60,329 nucleotides of DNA, taken from an uncultured Sphingorhabdus sp. GTDB lineage: Bacteria; Pseudomonadota; Alphaproteobacteria; Sphingomonadales; Sphingomonadaceae. Shown piece by piece: positions 11,301 through 20,089 of the stretch; the stretch's first letter is position 1, and each line of letters opens with the position of its first letter. Location: positions 1 through 60,329 of the forward strand of contig CALMYW010000404.1 of the NCBI GenBank assembly GCA_937873665.1, read 5' to 3'. The translations under genes and the position numbers were made by a program. The notes below the pieces were generated by a model. That model searched no databases. It was not told where the DNA came from and saw only the letters and a list, made by a program, of their open reading frames with translations.

Positions 11301-11462
11301 GGCACCGGGCTGGACTGCCGTGATGACAACCACGGGCAGCGGGAAGTGCGGGTCGACCGCGCGCGGAATAGATGTAAAAGCCGAATAGCCGAGCGCGATC
11401 AGCAGGCTGAACATCACCAGCGTCAGTTGCCAGCGGCGAATGGCAAATTCGGTGACGTTCAT
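8382..11462 (-). CDS. RND efflux pump inner-membrane permease (HAE1/AcrB-like)
   Basis: This 1026-residue proton-driven exporter belongs to the AcrB/MexB-type RND superfamily. The N-terminus (FAIRRWQLTLVMFSLLIALG) is the first membrane helix, followed by a large periplasmic loop, a block of helices around residues 330-540, a second periplasmic loop and a final helix block. The paired proton-relay aspartates are visible in LSLGLLVDDSIVVIENV. IEIKNSILLVDF in the second half is the matching helix of the duplicated repeat. It lies 33 bases after its membrane-fusion partner. There is no outer-membrane channel gene or regulator next to it, so it probably shares a TolC-type channel encoded elsewhere. 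The substrate cannot be read from sequence. Confidence 0.93.
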   Translation of the reverse strand: MNVTEFAIRRWQLTLVMFSLLIALGYSAFTSIPRAVDPHFPLPVVVITAVQPGADAEEMEQTVAKPIEELMQGLEDVKEIVSTSNDSSAVIRAEFDWSGDPDRYFNDTVREVTAIRSRLPADLARLDFKKMRTTNASVLQIALVSETASWRRMEKYGRDISEAFSRYTAVRESEVHGLSQPEVTVAIKPERLAELRLPASSVADALKLGGADVASGAVVSGTKRFNVEAGGAFKSLDTIRNLPLRSNEGTILRVGDVADVFWGAEETRSRVYHNGKRAIWITANQKAGTDATKLRNALIDELENQKKVLPPDIDVVLQFDQSRDIAKRLAELARDFSLALALVLITLLPLGWRAAVIVMVSIPLSLASGLVAVYAMGFNLSQLVVAGFILSLGLLVDDSIVVIENVSRHLRMGKERVQAAIDGTREISLAVLGSTGVLVFAFVPMLFLPEGAGKFTMSFIGTIIFTVTASLVISLTIIPFLASRLLKRDGDEHGNALLRWLMEKIDRFYRPVLHKGLENPRRSVWGALAVTLGAFALVPVLGFSLFPNADSSYFRVTVQAEQGSSLDETGRIVRKVSEILAKEPSIQVRAENVGRKNPSVFYNSFETAETSTIGEVLAVMDKWRGQESMAMVERIRKQLDQISGARVRLVLFQNGAPINAPVEFRVVGPDLEVLKQLAGKVQESLHKVPGTRDIVNPVATDRLDLDMQIDEGKAALLDIPAGSPRRIIRLALSGERAGSFRDNEGDSYPVTVRLPLNNTQPVSALDQIYVATRAGAPVALGEITDPKLVAVAPLITRRNLERTVEITAQTQDGALPSKITQAAKAELDKIKLPLGYSIRVGGEAEKINDTFSGFGPVILIALFIIFGILVAEFGEFREALVVAGVIPLGTFGGLIALLVTGNNLSFLAVIGFVALIGIEIKNSILLVDFTSQLRERGLGLRDAIEQAGEVRFLPVLLTSVTAIGGLLPLAMFGGNLYGPLAIVLIGGLISSTLLSRIVTPAMYLLVVRGREEKKEAARLTKEATSG

Positions 11463-11495
11463 CCGCGCACAGCCGGACCCGCAATGTGCCGCATA

Positions 11496-12569
11496 TCAAC
11501 CGGGCGCCCGCGTCATGCGCACTTTGGCGCCGGTGCGCAACTTCTCTGCGCCGGATGTCACCAGCAAGTCGCCCTGCTTCAGCCCGCCGGTGATGATAAC
11601 GAATCCGTCGGTCACCCGTTCAATGGCGACATTGCGGGTTTCGACCCGTTCGGTCTTGGCATCGACAATATATACCAGCCCTTCATTGGCACGCATGCCA
11701 AAGATCGCACTCGCCGGAATCTGCAGCGCGCCGTCGTCACCCGCGGGCAATTTGATACTCGCCGTACCAATCTGGCCGGATTTGAGTTGTGCCGAAGACG
11801 GAAGACTGAATTGAACGGTGAACGCACCCGTCGCCTGATTGGCGCGACCATCAATCTCGCTGATGGTCGCGGTAATGGGGGCAGAGCCCAAAGCGGGGAG
11901 GCTGATTTCCGCAGCCATACCGATGCGTAGTTTCGACGCGCTGCGATCGATGACAGGCGCGCGGAAAACGAAACCGTCATCGCCTTCGCCCAGGATCAGC
12001 GCCGGTGTTCCGGCTGCAACCACCTGCCCCGGCTGGACGTTGCGCATCAGCACGACACCATTTGACGGGGCATAAAGTTGGGCCGTACCCCGCGCGAACC
12101 CGGCCTGGGCAACGCGGGCCCCGGCAGCCTTGGCTGCAGCTTCGGCTGCTTCAAAGCGTGATTTGGTGACCCAGCCGTCAGCATATAATTGCTTGATGCG
12201 TTCGAACTCGGCCTGCGCCCGGCCGCGTTCGGCCTCGGCCACATTCAGGTCGGCCCCGACGCTGGTGGTATCGAGCGCAGCGAGCAAAGCGCCGCGCTTC
12301 ACATAATCGCCTTCCTCAAACCGGACGGTTGCGACCTTGCCCGGCGTAGTAAAACCCAGCGGCGTTTCGCGGCGATAGCGCACCGTCCCGACGGCGCTGA
12401 TCGTTTGCAGCATGTTGCTCGGCTGAACGGTCAAAACCTGAACGGGGAAGATCTCTTCGCTTATTTCGGTTTTGCCAGCTTCCTTCTCGCCGCAGCCATA
12501 TAGCAGCGGCGGCAGTAAAAGTGCAGCGATAGCAAGGCGATGTGCGCGACAGGCCACGTTCCCTCCCAT
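11496..12569 (-). CDS. RND efflux membrane-fusion lipoprotein (HlyD/AcrA-like)
   Basis: This is the periplasmic adaptor joining the RND permease to an outer-membrane channel. The 357-residue product has a signal peptide with a lipobox (LLPPLLYGCG), so it is probably anchored to the inner membrane by lipid. The lipoyl half-domains (GFTTPGKVATVRFEEGDYVKRG and the later LYAPSNGVVLMRNVQPGQVV) flank an alpha-helical hairpin rich in Ala and Glu. A beta-barrel and membrane-proximal domain follow. I moved the start to the ATG at 12569 because AAGGA lies just upstream and the signal peptide begins there; an upstream in-frame extension has no such support. It is cotranscribed with the permease downstream. 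Confidence 0.9.
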   Translation of the reverse strand: MGGNVACRAHRLAIAALLLPPLLYGCGEKEAGKTEISEEIFPVQVLTVQPSNMLQTISAVGTVRYRRETPLGFTTPGKVATVRFEEGDYVKRGALLAALDTTSVGADLNVAEAERGRAQAEFERIKQLYADGWVTKSRFEAAEAAAKAAGARVAQAGFARGTAQLYAPSNGVVLMRNVQPGQVVAAGTPALILGEGDDGFVFRAPVIDRSASKLRIGMAAEISLPALGSAPITATISEIDGRANQATGAFTVQFSLPSSAQLKSGQIGTASIKLPAGDDGALQIPASAIFGMRANEGLVYIVDAKTERVETRNVAIERVTDGFVIITGGLKQGDLLVTSGAEKLRTGAKVRMTRAPG

Positions 12570-12641
12570 TATATCCTTGGTTCCACTTGGTAGGATAATC
12601 GAAGCCGCAAGGGAACAGTCGATTGCATTTCGCAATCGAAA

Positions 12642-13625
12642 TTATTGCTTCGCCCGATGCGCCGCCAGCAAGGGCGGATCTCGCCTGCCTTCAAGGGCGG
12701 GTAACAACGCCATCTGATCAATCTCCGCACGCAACATTGCGACCCGTGTCTGCCAGCGATAATGGGTTGGCGCGCTGAAAATGCCGAGGCCCGTAGCCTT
12801 GCCATAGCGTTCCCAGAAGGTGATCGCTGCTTCCGGATCATAGCCCGCATTGGCCATCAGCCAGACCGAAAGCCGGTCGGCTTCCGCTTCGGTGGCTTTA
12901 ATGACTTTGGTCTTGCCGCTTTTGGTTGCCTCGATCAGTGGGCGATGATCGAGCAAATTATGCGCCATTTCGTGCGCGACGACCGCTGCCAATTCATCGT
13001 CATCCGACACATATTCGATCAGTCCGCTGGTCACGCGCACACGCGCCCCGTCAGCACCTGCGTCGCGTTTCGGGCGAACATCGACCCAGAAATCGGAGGC
13101 ACAGATTGGTGGAGGATCAAGGATAAAATCGCGCCGACCGGTTGCAGTGTCGATCTGGAAGGCGATGGGCCGTCCTTCCGAAAGGCGGGTCATAAACTCT
13201 TCGCGCAGCCTATCAATTCGCTCCGACGAGGGGCCGGATTTTACCGGCCTAGGGTCGTACCACACCACACTTCCGTCGACACCGAGAAGCCCATCCCCTG
13301 CTGCCAGACCTGCCTGTTCCGCAGGCCCATCTGCAACCAGCGCGGCAATGCTAATTGGCTGTCTGAAAGTGAAGGCGCGGCGGGCAAGGCCAAGGTCAGG
13401 ATATTGACGTTCATCGTGCAGCACCCAGCCCGGATTGCGCCATCTGTTCCGGCAAAAGTCTGCGCTGCCTTTGGCCAGATGGTAGCCAATGGTCGCAAGC
13501 CGCAAATCCTTGGCGATCAGGTCTTGATAAGCAGTTTTGACCGAGTCCTTGGGCGATTCTTTTTGTGTAGCCACGAGTGCACCGGTGAAAGCCATAGCGG
13601 CTAGGACAGCGGCAACCAGTTTCAC
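12642..13625 (-). CDS. Periplasmic M48-family zinc metallopeptidase with PDZ-like region
   Basis: The 327-residue protein has an N-terminal signal peptide (MKLVAAVLAAMAFTGALVA). Its middle part contains a PDZ-like motif (ADGPAEQAGLAAGDGLLGVDG). The peptidase core has the zinc motif HEMAH at residues 218-222 and a downstream EAEADRLSVWLMANAGYDP, the third-ligand/EADR motif of M48 enzymes. The family includes periplasmic envelope-quality-control proteases of the BepA/LoiP kind; the exact substrate is unknown. The start codon overlaps the sua5 stop by four bases (ATGA), so translation is coupled. Confidence 0.85.
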   Translation of the reverse strand: MKLVAAVLAAMAFTGALVATQKESPKDSVKTAYQDLIAKDLRLATIGYHLAKGSADFCRNRWRNPGWVLHDERQYPDLGLARRAFTFRQPISIAALVADGPAEQAGLAAGDGLLGVDGSVVWYDPRPVKSGPSSERIDRLREEFMTRLSEGRPIAFQIDTATGRRDFILDPPPICASDFWVDVRPKRDAGADGARVRVTSGLIEYVSDDDELAAVVAHEMAHNLLDHRPLIEATKSGKTKVIKATEAEADRLSVWLMANAGYDPEAAITFWERYGKATGLGIFSAPTHYRWQTRVAMLRAEIDQMALLPALEGRRDPPLLAAHRAKQ

Positions 13626-14578
13626 GCTGCCGCCCTGCGCAGCCGGTCATTGATCGCAACTCCGATGCCTTCATCAGGGATCGGCGCAATGGCTATTGAG
13701 ACACGATCGCTTGCATCCGCGGTGTGCAAGGCATCAAACAGGCGCGCCGCCGCTTCGGCAAGGTCGCCTTCGGGTGACAGATTATCGTCTCCGGTCGTGT
13801 CGCCAAATCCGATATGCCATTCGCCAGGTGCTGGCAGGGCAGCATTGAGCCGAACCGGTTTGGAAGGCGCATAATGGCTCACCAATTGGCCGGGAGCCTC
13901 GATTTTCGCTTCAGTGACCGGCAAGGGCGGTTCTCCGAGAAGCTCGGATATTTCGGCCAAGGTGACTGGCCCGGGACGCAACAATTGCCAGCCATTTTCC
14001 CGCACCGCGACGATGGTCGATTCAAGACCCGCGCTGCACGAACCGGCATCGAGAACCAGCGGCATGGCATCGCCGAAACTGCGCGCGACATGCTCTGCTC
14101 GCGTCGGGCTGATCCCGCCGCTGCGATTGGCCGAGGGTGCTGCAAGGAATAGCCCGCTCTGTTTAAGGACAGCCTGCATCACCGGATGGGCGGGGCAGCG
14201 GAGCGCAATTGTCGGCAATCCAGCCGTTACGGCTTTCGCCACCGGCGCACCGGGTTGCAACGGCAGCACCAGTGTCAACGGCCCTGGCCAGAAATGAAAA
14301 GCCAGCATCGCCGCCCGCTCGTCGAATTGCGCCAGTTGTTCCGCCGCTGCATGGTCGGGCACATGGACAATCAGCGGATTGAAATCCGGGCGTCCCTTGG
14401 TGCGATAGATATTGGCAACGGCTTCGGCGTTGGACGCATCTGCCGCCAGCCCATAGACCGTCTCGGTGGGAATCGCGACAATATCGCCCGCGCGCAGACG
14501 CTCCACCGCCTCTGCTATTGCGGCGGAGTCGGCCTTCGCTATCCGGCCATGTCCTAGGGGATTTGAGCCTGCCATCAT
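13622..14578 (-). CDS. Threonylcarbamoyl-AMP synthase (Sua5 type)
   Basis: This enzyme condenses threonine, bicarbonate and ATP to threonylcarbamoyl-AMP, the first step of the t6A37 tRNA modification. The 318 residues contain the YrdC core (IPTETVYGLAADASN, YRTKGRPDFNPLIVH, APSANRSGGISPT) followed by a linker and a C-terminal Sua5 domain (SHYAPSKPVRLN). The length therefore fits the Sua5 rather than the short TsaC form. Two adjacent ATGs are possible starts; no strong ribosome binding site distinguishes them. It is divergent from the acyl-CoA dehydrogenase 43 bases away and heads the minus-strand run to galU. Confidence 0.94.
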   Translation of the reverse strand: MMAGSNPLGHGRIAKADSAAIAEAVERLRAGDIVAIPTETVYGLAADASNAEAVANIYRTKGRPDFNPLIVHVPDHAAAEQLAQFDERAAMLAFHFWPGPLTLVLPLQPGAPVAKAVTAGLPTIALRCPAHPVMQAVLKQSGLFLAAPSANRSGGISPTRAEHVARSFGDAMPLVLDAGSCSAGLESTIVAVRENGWQLLRPGPVTLAEISELLGEPPLPVTEAKIEAPGQLVSHYAPSKPVRLNAALPAPGEWHIGFGDTTGDDNLSPEGDLAEAAARLFDALHTADASDRVSIAIAPIPDEGIGVAINDRLRRAAA

Positions 14579-14621
14579 ACCGCGCTATAGGCCGGGAAAT
14601 CCGCAAGCAACAGGCCCCAAA

Positions 14622-16352
14622 ATGACATTCACCGCACCGGTTACCGAACAGCTTTTCGTCCTCAAGCACATCACCGGCATTGATGCGCTTTCGGCGCACC
14701 AACGCTTTGCCGACGCCAGCCCCGATATGGTGGAAGCAATTGTCGGCGGCATTGGCGAATTTGCCGCTGCGGAATTCTATCCTTTGCGCCGGATTGGCGA
14801 CACCGTGGGCGCACGACTGATCGATGGGCAAGTGGTCATGCCTGAAGGATTTGTGGATGCCTATAAGGCCTATGTCGCCAATGGCTGGGGTTCTATCAAC
14901 GCGCCGGCAGATTTCGGCGGGCAAGGCCTGCCGTTCAGCCTTGCGACTGTTGCGCTCGATTCGCTGGGGGCGGCGAATATGGCCTTCGCGCTTTGCCCGA
15001 TCCTGTCGGTCGGTTCGATTGAAGCGATCAACCATCATGGTTCGGACGCGCAAAAGGCAATGTTCCTGCCGAAGCTGTCGACCGGCGAATGGACCGGCAC
15101 AATGAACCTGACCGAGCCACAGGCGGGATCGGATGTCGGCGCGCTTAAGACAACAGCAACGCCGCGAGGGGACGGCACATACCAGATCAAGGGACAAAAA
15201 ATTTACATCAGCTTTGGCGATCATGACATGGCGGGCAATATCGTCCACCTCGTGCTCGCGCGCACACCCGATGCACCGCCGGGAACCAAGGGAATCTCGC
15301 TCTTCCTCGTTCCCAAATATCGTGTGAATGAAGACGGCTCATTGGGCGAGCGCAATGACATCAAAGTCGTGTCGATCGAGCATAAGATGGGCATCAATGC
15401 TTCGCCCACCTGCGTTCTCGCCTTTGGTGATGAAGGCGACTGCATTGGCGAGTTGATAGGCCCGGAATTTGGCGGGATGCGCGCCATGTTCACGATGATG
15501 AACAATGCCCGCCTCAATGTCGGCCTCGAAGGCGTGCAGATTGCCGAGGCTGCCACGCAAAAGGCGGTCGCATTTGCCCGCGAGCGCGTCCAATCGGCCC
15601 GCGCAGGCGGAACCAGTCGCGATTCGGTCCCCATAATCGAGCATCCCGATGTCCGCCGCATGCTGATGCGGATGAAGGCGGGGACACAGGCGATCCGGGC
15701 ATTGCTCTATTGCGCGAGCGGTTTCGTTGACCGCGCGGCATTAGGTATCGAAGGCGCGCAGGAAATGGTCGATCTTTTGACCCCGCTGGCGAAAACCTAT
15801 GGCACCGATATGGGCAGCGAAATCGCTTCGCTGGGTATTCAGGTCCATGGCGGTATGGGCTTTATCGAAGAAACCGGCGCGGCGCAGCTCTATCGCGACA
15901 TCCGCATCGCGGCGATTTACGAAGGCACCAATGGCATTCAGGCCGCCGATCTTGTCGGGCGCAAGCTCGGCATGCGCAGCGGCGATGCCGTGCGCGAGCA
16001 TCTGACGCGTATCGGACAGGAAGCGGCCGAACATGCCGGGCTCAAGGCACTTGCCGGCGCCTGCACCGAAGTTGCCGAATGGATGATCGGCAGCGCGTCG
16101 ACTGATGACAAGCTGGCTGGCAGCTATCCCTTCACCACGATGATGGCGGTTGCGACCTGCGGAAGCCTGATGGCGAAGCAGTTACGCGTGGCCGAAGCCG
16201 AAGGCGGCAATTCGCCATTCCTGAAGGCCAAGATCGCCAGCTGCCGCTATTATCTCGATGTGATGGTGCCTGAAGCGCTCTCGCTGAAAGGTAGCGCTAT
16301 GGCGGGGGCGGACTTGCTTTATGCATTGGATGTCGAAGGGCTTGCAGCCTGA
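14622..16352 (+). CDS. Acyl-CoA dehydrogenase (long, DmdC-like)
   Basis: This is a 576-residue FAD-dependent acyl-CoA dehydrogenase of the long subclass that has an extra N-terminal helical domain and a C-terminal extension. The N-terminal domain covers about residues 1-150. The FAD-contact motif MNLTEPQAGSDVGALKT is near residue 160, and QVHGGMGFIEETGAAQLYRDIRI is followed by AAIYEGTNGIQAADL, in which Glu434 is the expected catalytic base. Members act on fatty acyl-CoAs or on methylmercaptopropionyl-CoA; the substrate here is unknown. I chose the ATG at 14622 because the upstream part of the open frame overlaps sua5 antisense and carries no family sequence. Confidence 0.92.
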   Translation: MTFTAPVTEQLFVLKHITGIDALSAHQRFADASPDMVEAIVGGIGEFAAAEFYPLRRIGDTVGARLIDGQVVMPEGFVDAYKAYVANGWGSINAPADFGGQGLPFSLATVALDSLGAANMAFALCPILSVGSIEAINHHGSDAQKAMFLPKLSTGEWTGTMNLTEPQAGSDVGALKTTATPRGDGTYQIKGQKIYISFGDHDMAGNIVHLVLARTPDAPPGTKGISLFLVPKYRVNEDGSLGERNDIKVVSIEHKMGINASPTCVLAFGDEGDCIGELIGPEFGGMRAMFTMMNNARLNVGLEGVQIAEAATQKAVAFARERVQSARAGGTSRDSVPIIEHPDVRRMLMRMKAGTQAIRALLYCASGFVDRAALGIEGAQEMVDLLTPLAKTYGTDMGSEIASLGIQVHGGMGFIEETGAAQLYRDIRIAAIYEGTNGIQAADLVGRKLGMRSGDAVREHLTRIGQEAAEHAGLKALAGACTEVAEWMIGSASTDDKLAGSYPFTTMMAVATCGSLMAKQLRVAEAEGGNSPFLKAKIASCRYYLDVMVPEALSLKGSAMAGADLLYALDVEGLAA

Positions 16353-16380
16353 CCTTCTGCCGTTGCAGTCCCTAAACAAT

Positions 16381-16471
16381 GTCACCCCGGACTTGATCGG
16401 CGGTCCATGGTCCGAAATGTCGGCTTAAACCTTGGCCTCAGACCATGGATTCCCGCTTTCGCGGGAATGAC
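16381..16471. repeat. Paired-hairpin intergenic repeat (REP/BIME-like)
   Basis: The element begins GTCACCCCGG and ends CGGGAATGAC, so its outer ends are inverted. The inner part contains GGTCCATGGTC and a second ACCATGG in inverted arrangement, and a perfect eight-base stem (ATTCCCGC/GCGGGAAT) sits at 16449-16468. It lies between the acyl-CoA dehydrogenase and the DUF815 gene and could be read through as a false N-terminal extension of the latter. Confidence 0.75.
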
Positions 16472-16490
16472 AATAGGTTATGGTGGGAAA

Positions 16491-17312
16491 GTGACCGACA
16501 ACAGCGAAACCCTCCGCCGGATAGCCGAAGCGCTGGAACGGCTCGCGCCGCCAACGGGCGAACCGGCTGACCTTTCTGCCCACCCTGCCTATCATTGGGA
16601 CGGCCAGGTGCTCGCAGCCGTTGCCACTTTCGCACCGCTGCCTGAAAATCTGATCGTCGGCGTCGACCGGCAAAAGGAAGCCATCACCGTAAACAGCCGC
16701 CGTCTCGCACAAGGTCATGCCGCGCATGATGTGCTGCTCTGGGGCGCTCGCGGCATGGGGAAGTCTGCTCTGGTCAAATCGGTGACTGGCGCTTTGCGGG
16801 CAGACGGATTGCCTCTCGCATTGGTCGAAACCACGGCGGACCAGCTGGCCAGCCTGCCGCATTTGTTCGCATTGCTCAACCAATCGGACCGCCGCTTCAT
16901 CCTGTTTATCGACGATATGGCGTTCGAAGGCGACGATGCGGGCCCGCGTCGCCTGCGTTCGATGCTCGAAGGCGGATCAGAAGCACGGCCCGCCAATGTC
17001 CGGCTCTATGTCACTTCGAACCGGCGCAACATAGTCGAGCGGCGGCAGGATGAAGAGGATGCCGCGGTGAACGCCCGCGATGTCGCCGATGACCGGCTCG
17101 CCCTCGCCGACCGCTTCGGACTCAAGCTGGGCTTCCAATATCCCGATCAGCCCGCCTTCCTGAAAATGGTCGCCGCTTATGCCGCGCATTTTGGACTGGA
17201 ATGGGAAGAGGCCGATGCACTCGCCTTCGCCCACCAGCGCGGTGGTCGCTCCGGTCGCATAGCTTGGCATTATGCGGTGGAACTGGCCGGAAGGGCCGGT
17301 CGCAGCCTCTAA
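16491..17312 (+). CDS. DUF815-family P-loop ATPase
   Basis: This is a 273-residue AAA-type ATPase of the DUF815 family. Residues 85-92 are the Walker A motif GARGMGKS. A Walker B-like FILFIDDMAF follows at about residue 138, and VRLYVTSNRRNIVERR is the sensor-1 region typical of the family. The function is not established; these proteins resemble DnaC/IstB-like or MoxR-like loaders. I chose the GTG at 16491 because the preceding codons belong to the repeat element. The last four bases overlap the convergent stop of the acyltransferase gene. Confidence 0.85.
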   Translation: MTDNSETLRRIAEALERLAPPTGEPADLSAHPAYHWDGQVLAAVATFAPLPENLIVGVDRQKEAITVNSRRLAQGHAAHDVLLWGARGMGKSALVKSVTGALRADGLPLALVETTADQLASLPHLFALLNQSDRRFILFIDDMAFEGDDAGPRRLRSMLEGGSEARPANVRLYVTSNRRNIVERRQDEEDAAVNARDVADDRLALADRFGLKLGFQYPDQPAFLKMVAAYAAHFGLEWEEADALAFAHQRGGRSGRIAWHYAVELAGRAGRSL

Positions 17313-18472
17313 AGCGCCTTTTCGTAAATCCGGTACACCTTGTTCACCTTGCCGCCGACGGCCTCGCCCACAGAGACCATCGGTCCGTTGGACGACAATA
17401 CCCAACCGAAATCGCCCCGCGTCGCACCAAATTTGGCAATCGCGTCGCGGCGGATATACTCGATCAGCATGAAGGCCAATTGGCTTGCGGTGCGGGTGCC
17501 CTGAAGCTTTTTGACTACGCCCATCAACGGCACGCGCATCGTCGTCACCTGCGGCTTGCCGACATTGAGCCACCAGAGCAGCTTCGCCCAGTTAAACGGC
17601 CAGAGCGAGCCGCCATATTTCACAAGCTGCTCGTTCAGGTCGGGAATGGTCATCATGAAGGCTACCGGCTCGCCATCTATTTCGGCGACACGGATAAGGT
17701 CTTCGAAAACGATGGGCTTCAATTTCTTCCCCGCATAGGCGACCTCTGCCGGAGTAAAGGGGACAAATCCCCAATTGTCGCTCCAGGCATCATTGAGGAT
17801 CGACAGGATAAGCGCCGCCTCTTGGTCGAACTTGCTCTTGTTGACCCGACGGATGTGAATCTTCCCACTCTTCTCACCCATCGCGACAATGCGATTGGTG
17901 AGTTCGGGGAATCCCTGATCGATAGGCAATGCGTAGGTGAAGAGATCTTCGACCTTTTGGTGCCCTGCGGCTTCGATCCACACCTGATAGGCGGCGCTGT
18001 TGAAGCCCATCATCACCGTCGGCGGATGGTCATGCCCTTCGATCAACAAACCCGGCTCATCCCACATCGCGAAGCTGACCGGACCCAGCATCTTAGTCAT
18101 GCCTTTGGCGCGTAGCCATTTTTCCGCCGCAGCGAGGAGTGCATTGCCGATCTCGGCGTTTTCAGCTTCGTAAAATCCCCAGAAGCCGGTGCCGGGGCCC
18201 ATGCCCTGTTCGACTGGCTGCTTGAGTGCGAGATGGTCAATATGCGCCGAAATACGACCAACCACCTGCCCGGCGCGGCGCGCCAGGAAAAGCTGGGCTT
18301 CGGCATGTTCGAACCAGGGGTTCTTGCCGGGTGTCAGCAGGCCGTAAACCTCATCCTTCAGCGGCGGCACCCAGTTGGGATCATCGGCGTAAAGGCGGAA
18401 AGGCAAGTCGACAAACTCCGCCAGCGCCTTCTTCCCTGCCACCGGTGTGACCCGCACTTCACCTGCCTGCAT
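17309..18472 (-). CDS. YghO-like GNAT acyltransferase, candidate bacterial ceramide synthase
   Basis: The product is 387 residues. Its first third has the family's opening (FVDLPFRLYADDPNWVPPLKDE, then FFARRAGQVVGRISAHID-like sequence), which is a GNAT-like acyl-CoA binding fold, and the middle carries MLGPVSFAMWDEPGLLIEG. From memory, this is the family of E. coli YghO and of the Caulobacter protein shown to N-acylate sphinganine-type bases (bCerS). Two things support that role here: the neighbouring flippase mirrors the yghO-yghQ pair, and spt, acp and a CerR-like gene lie 8-10 kb away. The specific activity is inferred. It lies 62 bases after the flippase gene and may be cotranscribed with it. 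Confidence 0.7.
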   Translation of the reverse strand: MQAGEVRVTPVAGKKALAEFVDLPFRLYADDPNWVPPLKDEVYGLLTPGKNPWFEHAEAQLFLARRAGQVVGRISAHIDHLALKQPVEQGMGPGTGFWGFYEAENAEIGNALLAAAEKWLRAKGMTKMLGPVSFAMWDEPGLLIEGHDHPPTVMMGFNSAAYQVWIEAAGHQKVEDLFTYALPIDQGFPELTNRIVAMGEKSGKIHIRRVNKSKFDQEAALILSILNDAWSDNWGFVPFTPAEVAYAGKKLKPIVFEDLIRVAEIDGEPVAFMMTIPDLNEQLVKYGGSLWPFNWAKLLWWLNVGKPQVTTMRVPLMGVVKKLQGTRTASQLAFMLIEYIRRDAIAKFGATRGDFGWVLSSNGPMVSVGEAVGGKVNKVYRIYEKAL

Positions 18473-18534
18473 AAGTTCAATCCCTGTCCATTATTGGCGG
18501 CCTTATGCTGCGCAAGTGCGCGAAGGGCAACCGG

Positions 18535-20079
18535 TTACAGCCGCAACTTGACCGCGAGTTTGCCCAGCCCCTGCTTATCCTCCGGCAGCAAACCCCAGCG
18601 CAGTGCGACCCACAGACTCGGCCAGAAGAGCGCAAAGAGCGAGAGCGCCCTTACACGCTGGCCAAAGGGCACAAGCACTTCGCCGACGCCCCAAAGAAGC
18701 CCGATGCAACCTGCGCCAGCGACCAGCGCGCGCACGAAACCATGCCCGAACGGGGAAACGCGGTCGGCCCAATAGAGCTCGGCAATCGCCAGCAGCGCCG
18801 TGAACACTACGGCAGCGGAAACGGCGATGGCCATTCCCGTCGCGCCCATGTCCGGCACCAGCCAGATACCCAGCGCCAGCCAGATGGCCAATCCCGCTAG
18901 GCTGTTGGCGAGCGGGAGGCCTCGATGACCGATCATTTCAATGATAGGCGTTGCGGGGCCCAGCGCCGCCTCTGCCGCACGGGCAGCGAGCAGGATGACA
19001 AGCACCATCAGGGCGGCCTCTGCACCAGGTGCGAAAGCGGTCAACAGGTCAGCGGCTATCAGGATGAGGAAGCCTGCCAGAGGCACCGCAAGCAGCAGCG
19101 AGATATGGGTCGAGAAACTGTACAAAGGCGCAATCTCTTTGCGGTCGACTGCTGCCTGCGCTGATGCCAGCGGCGCAAGTACATAGAGGAAGGACTGGCG
19201 CACGATCAGCGGGATTGATGCAATCTTTCGAGCGATGCCGAAAAGTCCGGCCGCTGTGGCTCCGCCCGCGCCGGGGATCATCGCATTCAACAGGATCGGT
19301 GGCAGGTCGTTATAGGCACGGCGGGCAAGAGCTGGCGGCAGCATCGCAAAACCTGTCGCCAATGTTTCAGCGCGCAGAGACGGCGGCAAGGGTGCCCGCA
19401 AAAGCAAGGCCGGATCATAATAACGGGCCAGCAATTTCCAGCTCAACCATGCCGTCAATGCCAAGGAGGCGAGATGGCCGAAGAGCAGGCCCTCAAATCC
19501 CGTCCCGGCGAAAAAGAAACCGGCGGCAAATATTAAACGCGCCACCTGCTCCCAGAATATCCGCAAACGGATTTCCGGCCCGAAGGCACGCATGGCGCGT
19601 GCAGCAGCCGTGGCGGTTTCGACGAAGATCCATAGCGGTAAGCTCCACGCAAAGATGGCGATGGCCTGAGGGAGTTTCGACGCATCGCCGGGTGCACTGG
19701 CGACCCAGCCCGCAAGCATTGGCGCGGAGAGCGAGATTGCCATCGCAGCGACGATGCCGAGCCCGGTGCTCGCCACCAGCGCAAAGCGAACCGCCCCATG
19801 CTGGTCTTCGCGGCTTGCGCTGGCGGGCACGATTCTTTGCAACGCCTGCCCCAGAGCCAGATCGAGCAGGTTCGCCAATATGTTCACCGCTGCCCAGAGC
19901 ACGACATAGACGCCGTAACCTGTAAGCCCGAACATCCATGTATAGGCCGGCTGCGAGATCACCTCGATCAGCGCCCCCAGACGTGCCACCGCAGCAAGGC
20001 CCGCCCCTTTGGCAACATCTTTTCTGTCGATGGTCTGTGCCTGTGCCTCGACCAGCGCCTCTTCCTGCGGCCCGCTCAT
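18535..20079 (-). CDS. MOP-superfamily polysaccharide/lipid flippase (oligosaccharide transporter)
   Basis: This 514-residue protein is almost entirely hydrophobic, with about 12-14 membrane segments, in the arrangement of the Wzx/MurJ/PST (MOP) exporters. The N-terminus (KDVAKGAGLAAVARLGALIEVISQPAYTWMFG) and the internal symmetry fit polysaccharide biosynthesis proteins. I placed the start at the ATG at 20079; a GTG at 20103 is in frame but lies inside a perfect inverted repeat. It sits between lptG and the acyltransferase on one strand, so a substrate linked to envelope glycolipids is likely. The substrate itself is not deducible. Confidence 0.8.
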   Translation of the reverse strand: MSGPQEEALVEAQAQTIDRKDVAKGAGLAAVARLGALIEVISQPAYTWMFGLTGYGVYVVLWAAVNILANLLDLALGQALQRIVPASASREDQHGAVRFALVASTGLGIVAAMAISLSAPMLAGWVASAPGDASKLPQAIAIFAWSLPLWIFVETATAAARAMRAFGPEIRLRIFWEQVARLIFAAGFFFAGTGFEGLLFGHLASLALTAWLSWKLLARYYDPALLLRAPLPPSLRAETLATGFAMLPPALARRAYNDLPPILLNAMIPGAGGATAAGLFGIARKIASIPLIVRQSFLYVLAPLASAQAAVDRKEIAPLYSFSTHISLLLAVPLAGFLILIAADLLTAFAPGAEAALMVLVILLAARAAEAALGPATPIIEMIGHRGLPLANSLAGLAIWLALGIWLVPDMGATGMAIAVSAAVVFTALLAIAELYWADRVSPFGHGFVRALVAGAGCIGLLWGVGEVLVPFGQRVRALSLFALFWPSLWVALRWGLLPEDKQGLGKLAVKLRL

Positions 20080-20089
20080 TAATAGGTTT

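Noticed and set aside
14163..15248. A 361-codon minus-strand frame over the sua5/acyl-CoA dehydrogenase junction
   Set aside because: It lies across two divergent genes whose conserved motifs are in other frames; no ribosome binding site or motif supports it.
16407..16490. N-terminal extension of the DUF815 gene
   Set aside because: Translation of this part (PWIPAFAGMT-like) is the reading of a repeat hairpin, not part of the ATPase.
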